A DNA stretch of 64,000 bases from Candidatus Aminicenantota bacterium (GTDB lineage: Bacteria > Acidobacteriota > Aminicenantia > Aminicenantales > UBA4085): assembly GCA_017883285.1 (NCBI GenBank), contig JADGNV010000122.1, positions 26,152 through 90,151 on the forward strand. Direction: 5' to 3'. This document shows positions 50,587 through 58,721 of the stretch, piece by piece. Below the pieces are notes generated by a model, which was not told where the DNA came from, did no database searches, and was given only the letters and a program-made list of their open reading frames with translations. Numbering within the stretch: position 1 is the first letter of the stretch; each line of letters starts with the position of its first letter. Made by a program: the position numbers and the translations under genes.

Positions 50587-51177
50587 GTGGTCAAATTCTT
50601 ACGGCGCACTTCGCGGGACGACGCCGCGGCGCTCGATGAGCAGGCGATGGATCTCATCGCGGGCCTCGCGCCCGCCGCGGGGCCCGCGCCCGGCGTCGAA
50701 GCCATCGCCCGGGCCGTCCTGCGAAAGCTGAACATTCTCCAGAGCCGCGACAAGAAAATGAAGATGCTCCGGAGCATCGGGCGGCTCGATTCCGCCTGGG
50801 CCTGCGCCGTCCTCTTCGAGCTCCTCTCCGACCCCAGCGAAGACGCCCGGGACGCCGCGGTCCGCGAGCTCGCGCACCGCGACGACTGCCCCTGCGGGAA
50901 GCTCTACGAGCGCCTCAAGCGGCCGCCCTGGTACGTCAAGAGCTCCATCCTCCGCATCCTCTGCCTTCGCAAGGACGCAGCGGCGGTGGACGCCATCAAG
51001 GGCGTCATCGAGGACCCGAACGTCGAAGTGCGGCGCTGGGCCGCCCTGGCCCTGGGCCGGATCGGGGGGGAAGAAGCGCGTGCGCTTCTCCTCCGGTTGG
51101 CGAAGGACAAGAACGCCTACGTGAAACAGGCGGCGACGGACGCGCTCGACAAGCTCTGCGAGTTCAAATTCAGTTAG
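50587..51177 (+). CDS. HEAT-repeat protein
   Basis: 196 residues from GTG50587, just after the ribBA stop. Tandem alpha-helical hairpins with the HEAT/PBS-lyase pattern ('LDSAWACAVLFELLSDPSEDARDAAVREL', 'VDAIKGVIEDPNVEVRRWAALALGRIG', 'ARALLLRLAKDKNAYVKQAATDALD'). A protein-binding scaffold; partner unknown. Its 3' end overlaps dtd by 4 bp on the opposite strand. Confidence 0.7.
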   Translation: MVKFLRRTSRDDAAALDEQAMDLIAGLAPAAGPAPGVEAIARAVLRKLNILQSRDKKMKMLRSIGRLDSAWACAVLFELLSDPSEDARDAAVRELAHRDDCPCGKLYERLKRPPWYVKSSILRILCLRKDAAAVDAIKGVIEDPNVEVRRWAALALGRIGGEEARALLLRLAKDKNAYVKQAATDALDKLCEFKFS

Positions 51178-51617
51178 GCCCGCGAATCGAGGATGAACGT
51201 CACCGGGCCGTCGTTCAGGATGTGGACGTCCATATGGGCCTGGAAGACGCCGGTCGCGACCCGGGCGCCCGCTTCGGTGAGACGGCGAACGAAGTCCTCA
51301 AACAGCTCGGCCGCGCGGTCCGGGGCCTCGGCCGTGTCGAAGCTCGGCCGGCGCCCTTTCTTGACCGAAGCGGCCAAGGTGAACTGGGACACGGCCAGGA
51401 CACCCCCCGCGACGTCGGCCAGCGACAGGTTCATTTTCCCTTCGGAATCCGGAAAGATCCGCAGCTCGAGGGCTTTCCGGGCTAGCGCCTCGGCGTCGGC
51501 CGGCGTGTCGCCTTTCTCGATTCCGATCAGGAGGCAAATCCCGCGCCCGATCTCCCCGACGGTCCGGCCGCCTGTCTCCACGGACGCCTTTTTAACGCGC
51601 TGCAATACGATCTTCAT
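51174..51617 (-). CDS. dtd: D-aminoacyl-tRNA deacylase
   Basis: 147 residues, standard length. 'MKIVLQRVKKASVE', the catalytic-loop 'AVSQFTLAA' (SQxT) and the C-terminal 'NDGPVTFILDS' (NxGPxT) motifs are all present. Removes D-amino acids (and Gly from tRNA-Ala) from charged tRNA. Convergent with the HEAT gene. Confidence 0.95.
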   Translation of the reverse strand: MKIVLQRVKKASVETGGRTVGEIGRGICLLIGIEKGDTPADAEALARKALELRIFPDSEGKMNLSLADVAGGVLAVSQFTLAASVKKGRRPSFDTAEAPDRAAELFEDFVRRLTEAGARVATGVFQAHMDVHILNDGPVTFILDSRA

Positions 51618-51643
51618 GTTCTTCCTTCTAATTCATATTGATT

Positions 51644-51730
51644 GGCGCGGCTCCCGCCCCAATCGCTCTCGCGGCTCACCCATCTTCGAAGGGTCCCCGC
51701 CGCTTCGAGCGACCGGGGCTCGCGCCGCGC
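51644..51730. repeat. 87-bp imperfect palindrome, copy R3
   Basis: Arms GGCGCGGCTCCCGCCCC and GACCGGGGCTCGCGCCGCGC around CACCCATCTTCGAAGGGT. Nearly identical to R2 outside the centre and to R1 at the centre. Confidence 0.9.
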
Positions 51731-51931
51731 TGCCCTACTCAAACTAGAACACTATGCATCGGTTAATCCTTTAGCCGGGCGAGGGGCATGCCGCTCAAAA
51801 ACCGGTCTTCGGACGGAGCGGGCAGGGTTCGCCGCCCGACAGGGCGGCGAGAGCGACGGACGAAGAAGAGCGGAATTTCCTCGCCGGGGAAATTCCGCGC
51901 GTTTTTGAGCGGCTGCCCCGAGCCCCCCCCG
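51731..51931. repeat. Structured intergenic island 3
   Basis: No gene. An outer 13-bp perfect stem (51790-51802 with 51901-51913) encloses two hairpins. Hairpin A is at 51830-51849: CGCCGCCC/GGGCGGCG, loop GACA. Hairpin B is at 51870-51898: GCGGAATTTCC/GGAAATTCCGC, loop TCGCCGG. They are separated by 20 nt starting AGAGC. The layout matches island 2. Confidence 0.8.
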
Positions 51932-51932
51932 T

Positions 51933-51961
51933 TTGACTTTGCGGGCGCGATAATCTATCAT
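51933..51961 (+). promoter_or_regulatory. Promoter of rpsT
   Basis: TTGACT (51933-51938), 17 bp, TATCAT (51956-51961). A leader of about 18 nt carries GAGGAG seven bases before ATG51987. Confidence 0.75.
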
Positions 51962-51986
51962 ATCACGGCGTTAGAGGAGAATATTT

Positions 51987-52265
51987 ATGGCTCATCATCA
52001 ATCCGCGATCCGGCAGGAACACCGCAGCGTGCGCAGAAACGCGATCAACAAGAAGAACAAGTCCGCCCTCCGCTCCCAGGTCAAGAAGCTGAAGGAAATC
52101 ATCGAGGCCAAGGACAAGGACGGCGCCAAGAAGCTGCTCCCCGAGGTGTTTTCGTCCATAGACCGGACCGTCAAGAAGGGCACGATCCACAAGAACAAGG
52201 GGTCGCGCGCCAAGTCCCGGCTCAGCCGCCAGATCGAACAGATCGCCCCCGCCCCGGCGAAATAA
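51987..52265 (+). CDS. rpsT: 30S ribosomal protein S20
   Basis: 92 residues, Lys/Arg-rich and all helical. 'SAIRQEHRSVRRNAINKKNKS', 'VFSSIDRTVKKGTIHKNKGSRAKSRLSRQI' are the conserved S20 stretches. Binds 16S rRNA early in 30S assembly. Its 3' end overlaps the holA 3' end by 44 bp on opposite strands. Confidence 0.95.
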   Translation: MAHHQSAIRQEHRSVRRNAINKKNKSALRSQVKKLKEIIEAKDKDGAKKLLPEVFSSIDRTVKKGTIHKNKGSRAKSRLSRQIEQIAPAPAK

Positions 52266-53325
52266 TCCCCCCCGCTTTTCGCAGTCGGCAGTATTCCGCG
52301 ACGAAGGATTCGATGAGAATCCGTCCGGAGACGTCCGTCGTCTTGATCTTCAAATCGGCGCTTCGCAGCTCCGCGATCAGCTGGCTGAGGTCGCGGGACG
52401 ACAGGCTGTCGACCGCGGCGAAGAATTCACGGAATGTCTCCTGGAAAAAATTGTAATTTTGGTGGATCGTGGGCTTGGCGATCTTGAAGATCTCCCTCCG
52501 GTCCTGGTTCTCGCGGAGCAACGCTTTGGCCAGGAGCAGGTTTTTCAGGACCGCGGCGACGGAACCCAGCACCATCGGGGCTTCCGCCCCTTCAGCGAAA
52601 TCTGCGGCGATCACTTCGAGCGCTGTTGCTAGATCGCCCTTCTCCAACGCGTTCGAAAGCGCCCAGAACTTGAATTCCTTGGCGCCGACCGTGACGGCCT
52701 CGACGTCGGCCATATCGATCGCCTTCTTGTCCCCGACATAAGTCGCCAGCTTCTCGATCTCGTTCGCCAGTCCCGCCCGGTCGCCGCCCGCGGATTCGAG
52801 GAGACGCTTTACCACGTCCGTGCCGGCCCGTTTTCCGAGGACGGCCAGTCTTTCGTCCAGCCATGCGCCGAGATTCTTGCCCGTGAGGGCCTCCGTCTCC
52901 TTGATGAGGACGGCGGATCCCGGCAGGGCGGAGAAGGTCTTATAGAGAGCCGAGGTCTTGCGGACCTTGCCCGCGGCAATGACGATCACGAGGGTCCGGT
53001 CCGTCGGCGCGGCGAAGTATTCGCCGAGCATCCGGGCCTCGACCTTGGTCAGGTCTTCGTGCTCTGCGCTGTCGATCTCGACGACGAGGAGCCGCCAGGG
53101 AGAAAAGATAAATGGCATCGTCCGGGCGACGTCGAGGATGTCCCGCCACGGGGTTTCGTCAAGGTCGAACCGCTCGAGGGTGACGCCGGGAGAGTCAGGA
53201 GGCGAGAGGGCGACGCGGAGCTCGCGCAGGAACTCGCGGGCCAGGGAGCCGTCCTCCCCGAAGAGGAGGAACCCGGCGGGCAGGCTCTCCTCCCGGATCT
53301 CGCGGCCGAGCAAGAGGCTGCGCAC
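52222..53325 (-). CDS. holA: DNA polymerase III delta subunit
   Basis: 367 residues. Delta fold with an N-terminal domain ('FLLFGEDGSLAREFLRELR', 'DVARTMPFIFSPWRLLVVE'), no Walker A as usual for delta, 'TLVIVIAAGKVRKTSALYKTF' and 'LLESAGGDRAGLANEIEKLATYVG'. A C-terminal collar helix bundle follows. Opens the clamp in the loader with HolB (23952). Last gene of leuS-lptE-holA; 2 nt after lptE. Confidence 0.9.
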   Translation of the reverse strand: MRSLLLGREIREESLPAGFLLFGEDGSLAREFLRELRVALSPPDSPGVTLERFDLDETPWRDILDVARTMPFIFSPWRLLVVEIDSAEHEDLTKVEARMLGEYFAAPTDRTLVIVIAAGKVRKTSALYKTFSALPGSAVLIKETEALTGKNLGAWLDERLAVLGKRAGTDVVKRLLESAGGDRAGLANEIEKLATYVGDKKAIDMADVEAVTVGAKEFKFWALSNALEKGDLATALEVIAADFAEGAEAPMVLGSVAAVLKNLLLAKALLRENQDRREIFKIAKPTIHQNYNFFQETFREFFAAVDSLSSRDLSQLIAELRSADLKIKTTDVSGRILIESFVAEYCRLRKAGGIISPGRGRSVRSGG

Positions 53326-53327
53326 GC

Positions 53328-53852
53328 CTAGAAGCCCTCGAGGATCGTGATGACCAGTTGCCGGGCGAACTTGCCGGCGATCTTTTTGATCGCCTCGGTC
53401 TGCACGGAATCGAAATCCTTCCCCTGCGGGACCTCATAGTCTTCCGTATAGGCGAACGAAGGGTTGGCGTAGATGACCGCCTGGGACTTGGAATCCTTGA
53501 GCTCGATCTTGACCACGACCGTGATCGTATAGCGGTCGGCCGTTCCCTTCCCGGGCGTGAACGCCGTAGGGGAGGCGGTGAAGGCCGTGATCTCGCCCGT
53601 GAGGACGGCGTCAGCCGCCGCGGTCGTCGTGATTTCGACCTTGCCGCGGGCCACGAACTCGTCGATGACCCCCGCGGTGAGGTTCTTGTCGAGCTCGAAG
53701 CGCGTCGTCAGGTTCTTGAACAGGGGGATGGCGATCTTCTTGACGTAGGCCGGGAGGACGTCCCGGAGATTACCCGTCCCGCGCAGCCGATAGCCGCAGG
53801 CGGCGAGGGCGAGGACCGCGAGGACGAGGCCGAAGTATTTCACCGATCTCAT
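53328..53852 (-). CDS. lptE: LPS-assembly lipoprotein LptE
   Basis: 174 residues. Lipobox 'LAAC' with Cys19, then 'GYRLRGTG' and the LptE alpha/beta fold ('VKKIAIPLFKNLTTRFELDKNLTAGVIDEF', 'AVLTGEITAFTASPTAF'). The outer-membrane plug of LptD, which is not in the window. ATGA overlap with leuS; GAGGAGG sits 4-5 nt before the start. The leuS-lptE-holA order is widespread in Gram-negatives. Confidence 0.9.
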   Translation of the reverse strand: MRSVKYFGLVLAVLALAACGYRLRGTGNLRDVLPAYVKKIAIPLFKNLTTRFELDKNLTAGVIDEFVARGKVEITTTAAADAVLTGEITAFTASPTAFTPGKGTADRYTITVVVKIELKDSKSQAVIYANPSFAYTEDYEVPQGKDFDSVQTEAIKKIAGKFARQLVITILEGF

Positions 53853-56344
53853 CGCACCTCCTCTTGCCCCATGACGATATTCACGATCTTGTTCTTGATG
53901 CAGACCACTTTGCGGACGGCCTTTTCCCCGATGAGGGCCTGGATGCGGGGCAAGGCCAGCGCCTGGGCCTTCATCTCGTCCACGGCGATGTCGAGCGCGG
54001 CCTCGAACTTGTCCCGGATCTTGCCGTTGATCTCGACGACGATCGTCGCCTTCTCCTCCTGGGCGAGGGCGGGATCGAATGCCGGCCAGGGGGCTCGGCA
54101 GACCAGCCCCGTCTCCCCCATCCGGCTCCACATCTCTTCGCAGACGTGGGGGGTGAACGGCGCGAGCAGGAGGACGAGGTTCCGCTGGGTCTCCCGGAGC
54201 AGGGCCCGGCCCGCCGCGGACATTTTGAGGGCGTCCCGCTCCCGCCGGAGGGCGTTCGTAAGCTCCATGATCGAGCTGATGGCCGTGTTGAGGTGGAACC
54301 TCTTCCCGATGTCCTCGCCGACCTTCCGGACGGTCTGGTGCATCTTCTTCTGGAGGCGGGCGAAGCTCTCTGCGACAACCAGGCCGGCGGGTGTTCCCCA
54401 CTCCTCCTCGACGGCCTGCCAGACGCGGCCGAGGAACCGGTAGCTGCCTTCGATGCCGTCCTCGTTCCAGGCGAACTCCTTCTCGGGCGGGGCGGCGAAG
54501 AGGATAAAGAGGCGCAGGGCGTCCGCGCCGTAGGACTTGATCATCTCGTCCGGGTCGACGGCGTTGCCCTTCGACTTGGACATGGCCGAGCCGTCCTTGG
54601 TGACCATGCCCTGGGCCAGGTAGTGCGGAAACGGCTCGTCGAGCCCGGTCAGTCCGAGGTCGCGGAGGAGCTTGGTGAAGAAGCGGGCGTAGATGAGGTG
54701 CAGGATGGCGTGCTCGACGCCGCCGATGTACAGGTCGACCGGCAGCCAGTAGTCGGCCGCGTCGCGCGCGAAGGGCAGAGCGTCGTTCCCGGGCGACGTG
54801 TAGCGGAAGAAATACCAGGACGAATCGACGAACGTGTCCATGGTGTCGGTCTCGCGCCGCGCCGGGCCGCCGCATTTCGGGCAGGCGACGTTGACGAAGG
54901 CCGGGATCTTTTCGAGCGGCGAGCCGGCCTCCCCGGTGAACTCGGCCTCATAGGGGATGCGCACCGGCAGGTCCTCGTACGGCACCGGCACGATCCCGCA
55001 TTTCGGGCAGTGGATCATGGGAATGGGCGTGCCCCAGTAGCGCTGGCGGGAGATGCCCCAGTCGCGGAGGCGGAACGTGACCGCCTTCTCGCCGAAGCCG
55101 TTGGCCCGGGCGTGGGCGGCCATTTTGTCCATGGCCTCTTCCGAGGTCAGGCCGGTGAACGGACCGGAATGGACCAGGACGCCGAGGTCTTCGAAGAGCG
55201 CCGGGCCGTCACCCTTGTCGGGTGCGGGGGCGGCGCCCTCCGCCGGGACGATCACCTCGGGGATGGGCAGGCCGTACTTGCGGGCGAATTCGTGGTCGCG
55301 GGCGTCGTGGGCCGGGACGGCCATGATGGCCCCGGTCCCGTATTCCATGAGAACATAGTTGGCCAGAAAGATGGGGATCGGGCGGCCGGTGAAGGGATTG
55401 ATCGCAGTGGCGCCGGTGTCCACGCCTTCCTTCTCGGCCTCGCCGATTTCGCGCTTCAGGCGGGCGGCGGCCGCGGTTCGGACGATCCAGGCCCGGAGCT
55501 CGGCCTCGCGCCCGCCCCGGATGAGGTCCGGACTGAAGGGATGCTCGGGCGAGAGCACGAGGAACGTCGCCCCGTAGATCGTGTCGATGCGGGTGGTGAA
55601 GACCCGGACGGACCGGCCGAGCGCGGGGACGGGAAAATCGACATAGGCCCCTTCGCTCCGGCCGATCCAGTTCTTCTGCATGAGCAGGACGTGCTCGGGC
55701 CATTTCGCGAGCTGGCTGTGGCCGGCCAGAAGCTCCTCGGCGTAATCGGTGATCTTGAGGAACCATTGCTCCATCTTCTTCTGCTCGACGCTGTTCGAGC
55801 ACCGCCAGCATGCGCCGTCGGCCGCCTGCTCGTTGGCCAGGACGGTGCGGCAGGTCGGGCACCAGTTGACCCAGCTCTCACGGCGGTAGGCCAGCCCGCG
55901 CTCGTACATCTTCAGGAAGATCCACTGATTCCACTTGTAGTAGTCCGGCCGGCAGGAATTGACCTCCCGCGACCAGTCGTAGGCGAAGCCCATCCTCCGG
56001 AGCTGGGTCTTCATGTGGGCGATGTTGTCGAGCGTCCATTTCTGGGGATGGATGCCGAACTTGATGGCCGCGTTCTCGGCCGGCATCCCGAGGGCGTCCC
56101 AGCCGATGGGGTGGAGGACGTTGAGGCCCCGCATGGCCTGATAGCGGGCGATGACGTCGCCGATGGAATAGTTGCGGACGTGACCCATATGGATGCGGCC
56201 TGAGGGGTAGGGGTACATCTCCAGGCAGTAGAATTTCGGCCGGCCGGGTTCCTCGCGCACTTCGAACGTCTTCTGCGCGGCCCAGACCTTCTGCCACTTT
56301 TCCTCGATCTCCGCGAAATTGTACTCGGCGTGGTCTTGGCTCAT
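53849..56344 (-). CDS. leuS: Leucyl-tRNA synthetase
   Basis: 831 residues. HIGH motif 'PYPSGRIHMGHVRNY', CP1 editing domain with 'YGTGAIMAVPAHDARDHEFA', zinc-ribbon Cys pairs ('CPTCRTVLANEQAADGACWRC' and 'CPKCGIV', 'CPKCGGPA') and the KMSKS loop 'AMSKSKGNAVDP'. Complete. First gene of leuS-lptE-holA. Confidence 0.97.
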   Translation of the reverse strand: MSQDHAEYNFAEIEEKWQKVWAAQKTFEVREEPGRPKFYCLEMYPYPSGRIHMGHVRNYSIGDVIARYQAMRGLNVLHPIGWDALGMPAENAAIKFGIHPQKWTLDNIAHMKTQLRRMGFAYDWSREVNSCRPDYYKWNQWIFLKMYERGLAYRRESWVNWCPTCRTVLANEQAADGACWRCSNSVEQKKMEQWFLKITDYAEELLAGHSQLAKWPEHVLLMQKNWIGRSEGAYVDFPVPALGRSVRVFTTRIDTIYGATFLVLSPEHPFSPDLIRGGREAELRAWIVRTAAAARLKREIGEAEKEGVDTGATAINPFTGRPIPIFLANYVLMEYGTGAIMAVPAHDARDHEFARKYGLPIPEVIVPAEGAAPAPDKGDGPALFEDLGVLVHSGPFTGLTSEEAMDKMAAHARANGFGEKAVTFRLRDWGISRQRYWGTPIPMIHCPKCGIVPVPYEDLPVRIPYEAEFTGEAGSPLEKIPAFVNVACPKCGGPARRETDTMDTFVDSSWYFFRYTSPGNDALPFARDAADYWLPVDLYIGGVEHAILHLIYARFFTKLLRDLGLTGLDEPFPHYLAQGMVTKDGSAMSKSKGNAVDPDEMIKSYGADALRLFILFAAPPEKEFAWNEDGIEGSYRFLGRVWQAVEEEWGTPAGLVVAESFARLQKKMHQTVRKVGEDIGKRFHLNTAISSIMELTNALRRERDALKMSAAGRALLRETQRNLVLLLAPFTPHVCEEMWSRMGETGLVCRAPWPAFDPALAQEEKATIVVEINGKIRDKFEAALDIAVDEMKAQALALPRIQALIGEKAVRKVVCIKNKIVNIVMGQEEVR

Positions 56345-56442
56345 GGGTCGACCGATCCTCGTTTTTCCGTGACCCTGGTTGGAGGCGGACGAACAGGCTT
56401 AAATCAGGCTCAATGATAGGGGGAACACGGGAAAAAGTCAAT

Positions 56443-56471
56443 TTGATGAGGGGCGGGAGGCGTAGTATAAT
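56443..56471 (+). promoter_or_regulatory. Strong promoter, leaderless, of the decayed TA-like pair
   Basis: TTGATG (56443-56448), 17 bp, TATAAT (56466-56471), then six bases to ATG56478. Same geometry as the ftsY promoter. Confidence 0.75.
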
Positions 56472-56477
56472 AATTTC

Positions 56478-56681
56478 ATGAATCGCGGAGAAAGCTCTCG
56501 GGGAATCCTCCTTCTCAAGAAATCGGATGAGAACCGCGAGATCGAATTCGAATTGAATTATTTGCGCGCTTTGACTCCGCGCCAGCGTTTTATTCCCATG
56601 AATCGGAAGAGCCGGGAGATGCGGATTTTGCTCCGACAACATGGCCACGGAACAGCTCCTTCAATTTCTAAACGAAAATAG
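56478..56681 (+). CDS. Small protein partner of a nucleotidyltransferase (TA-like)
   Basis: 67 residues. 'LLLKKSDENREIEFELNYLRALTPRQRF...NRKSREMRILLRQHGH' resembles the small helical proteins that are encoded just before minimal nucleotidyltransferases in toxin-antitoxin-like pairs. It has a strong promoter and appears intact, though the last 11 residues overlap the broken partner in another frame. AT-richer than the neighbourhood. Confidence 0.55.
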   Translation: MNRGESSRGILLLKKSDENREIEFELNYLRALTPRQRFIPMNRKSREMRILLRQHGHGTAPSISKRK

Positions 56682-56844
56682 GGCGATATTCGACTAGTAA
56701 AACAAGATCTCGGGCAGGATTGGAAAAGCACCCGTTTTTTTCCCGTCGCTCGAGGATATGATCCGGATGAAAAGAGCCGCCGGACGGTCGAAAGATCGCG
56801 AGGATCTGAAATTCCTAAAAAAATTGTTGAAAGCGAAGTCCTGA
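56641..56844 (+). pseudogene. Nucleotidyltransferase remnant with internal deletion
   Basis: The N-terminus 'MATEQLLQFLNENR' is followed after 18 codons by TAG TAA (56695-56700). In the same frame the typical C-terminus of the family appears, 'FFPSLEDMIRMKRAAGR...DREDLKFLKKLLKAKS', to TGA at 56842-56844. The catalytic middle (the G-S-x-D region, roughly 100 residues) is missing. Both ends are recognisable and in frame, so this is a deleted gene rather than a novel short one. Confidence 0.6.
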
Positions 56845-56943
56845 CCAGGCGACTTTGCAGGCTTGAACAGCATGGCTTACTCGGAGCGCGGATTCTGATT
56901 GTTAATCAGATTGAATCTTCCCTCAACACGGGCTGCTATTAAG

Positions 56944-57468
56944 CTATTTAATTTGGCCGGACTTAACCGCGTCGTAACGCTTTATGACGTCAACTGTTAA
57001 ATCGATCGTCGGGCTAAACCAGGCGACCCCTGCTCTCGGAAGTTCAAGAATGATATCCAATCCTTTTTCCTTGCCGATTTGTTCAATGAGGGGAGCAAGT
57101 TCGTCTGTAGCTTTCTTAAGAAGCCTTTTCTGGAGCTCATCCATATAGGAGTATGCATCCTCGGCTAATCGCTTGCGCTCGGTCTGCTTCTTATCCGAGT
57201 CTGAAGTCATCTGAGCGATAGTTTCCTCTGTCAATGTCAAACGCTGCAGATTGAGTTTGGTCTGAATCTGCCGGATGTCCTCGTCCAATTTAGCGATGCT
57301 CGCCTGATATTGCTTATCGCGATCCTGAATCTGGGCGATGACTCGTTTGCCTTCAACCGACTTCTCCAAGAGAGCTGGAGAATTGACGACGCCGATTTTG
57401 GCTTGGGCCAAGAGCGTCGCTCCGCCAATGAAAAGGAAAGTTACAAAGAGCAGCATCCCTTTACGCAT
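56944..57468 (-). CDS. OmpH/Skp-family periplasmic chaperone
   Basis: 174 residues. Signal peptide at 1-22, then 'KIGVVNSPALLEKSVEGKRV', a long coiled-coil middle (about 45-120) that forms Skp's tentacles, and the C-terminal 'APLIEQIGKEKGLDIILE...VAWFSPTIDLTVDVIKRYD' trimer core. Holds unfolded outer-membrane proteins. AAGGAG precedes the ATG. Last gene of the ECF sigma operon, which is unusual because skp normally sits by bamA/lpxD. Confidence 0.85.
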   Translation of the reverse strand: MRKGMLLFVTFLFIGGATLLAQAKIGVVNSPALLEKSVEGKRVIAQIQDRDKQYQASIAKLDEDIRQIQTKLNLQRLTLTEETIAQMTSDSDKKQTERKRLAEDAYSYMDELQKRLLKKATDELAPLIEQIGKEKGLDIILELPRAGVAWFSPTIDLTVDVIKRYDAVKSGQIK

Positions 57469-57533
57469 GATTTAATCTCCTTGTTAAGGTTTAGCCGGCA
57501 ATCAGAGTCGTTTAGAATCGATTACTTCATTGT

Positions 57534-58721
57534 CTAGTTCTTTTCGCTCGATGATCCCAATTTCAAGAAACATTTAACAAACCGAAGGCGAATTCCTGAA
57601 GCGTCTTTCTTTTCTGCAAGCGCATACAAATCGCCTTTGTAGAAAACGATCCCCTCGGCGGCAGGCGTAAGAAGGAGTTCGAGCTCACCCGAATCGAGAA
57701 CGACTTCCTGGGCGAGATTGCCGTCCAGCGAATAGGTTTGATAAACCGGATTATCGCCTTCGGCGGGAAAATAGAAAACCAGCATTTTCCTTTCGTCATT
57801 GATAATGAGATTGTAGTAATAAGGATTATTTTGGGAGAAGATAGGAAATCGGGAGCTAATAATGACCCCCTTATATAGGAATTTAGGCTTCCCGATATCT
57901 TCCATGGTCTTGTAGGCGTCTATGACCCTCTTTTCGAAAACGGCCCGCTCCGTCTTGAGCATGATGATGCGAAGCTGTTTCCCGGCTTTGTCATAGATCT
58001 CGATTTCCGGCCAATTGGAGAATCCGGCCAGGAAGCCTCCCTCCGGAGTCTTGCGGACAAAACCTCGTATTTCGGCATAGGGGTAATCGACAGACATCGT
58101 TTTATTCCCATCCGCTGTCATGGGAACGGCCTTCTTCCGAGGGCGGCTCTCGATGCTATCCATGACGATGGTCTCTTTCCCCGTTTCGAGATCAATAAGC
58201 CCTGCGACGTATCTTTTCGGAAGGTTGGTCCTCTCCATGGAACCGGCGATAGCCACCGTTCGCTCGTCCAACGCTTCGAAGCACTGGACGGGGTGACCTA
58301 TCGCCGTCGAACGGATCTCCTTTCCTTCCAGATCGAATACCCGGATTCGACCCGGCTCGGAGACAAAGAGGTATTTGTCCGCCAGGAGGGAAATCCATTC
58401 CGGCCGGTTCACGGTCGAGGACGATTCGGCTTTGCGCAATCCGGTTTTCCAGAGCATTTTCAGGAAACGACCGTTCTCATCGAAAACGAGAAAATTATAG
58501 GTGCGGGAGTCTGCTACGATCCATCGGCCGTCCGACATTCTTACGAGATTCTTGTAGGTCCCGCGGCCTTGGTATCCGGAAAAAACTTCCCCCCAATCCA
58601 CGCCGACCCCAAAATTGGGCGCGACGGTGAGCTTGACCATCGTTTTTTCGAGATCGGCGCGAAGGATCGGCCAAATCAACGCCAGCATCAAAACTCCAAT
58701 AGCTGACTTCTTATTTCTCAT
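57534..58721 (-). CDS. Secreted six-bladed beta-propeller protein
   Basis: 395 residues from ATG58721, which overlaps the anti-sigma stop (ATGA) and has AAGGGGAAA upstream. Signal peptide at 1-22. Blades show the TolB-like six-bladed pattern ('MSDGRWIVADSRTYNFLVFDENGRFLKML', 'YLFVSEPGRIRVFDLEGKEI', 'TPEGGFLAGFSNWPEIEIYDKAGKQL'). No catalytic signature. Lower GC than most of the window. It could be the extracytoplasmic ligand or effector of the sigma switch; inferred only from position. Confidence 0.7.
   Translation of the reverse strand: MRNKKSAIGVLMLALIWPILRADLEKTMVKLTVAPNFGVGVDWGEVFSGYQGRGTYKNLVRMSDGRWIVADSRTYNFLVFDENGRFLKMLWKTGLRKAESSSTVNRPEWISLLADKYLFVSEPGRIRVFDLEGKEIRSTAIGHPVQCFEALDERTVAIAGSMERTNLPKRYVAGLIDLETGKETIVMDSIESRPRKKAVPMTADGNKTMSVDYPYAEIRGFVRKTPEGGFLAGFSNWPEIEIYDKAGKQLRIIMLKTERAVFEKRVIDAYKTMEDIGKPKFLYKGVIISSRFPIFSQNNPYYYNLIINDERKMLVFYFPAEGDNPVYQTYSLDGNLAQEVVLDSGELELLLTPAAEGIVFYKGDLYALAEKKDASGIRLRFVKCFLKLGSSSEKN

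Noticed and set aside
51788-52456. 222-codon plus-strand frame across the island and rpsT
   Set aside because: Runs through the structured repeat and then the wrong frame of rpsT.
53864-56203. 779-codon plus-strand frame
   Set aside because: Antisense shadow of leuS and lptE.
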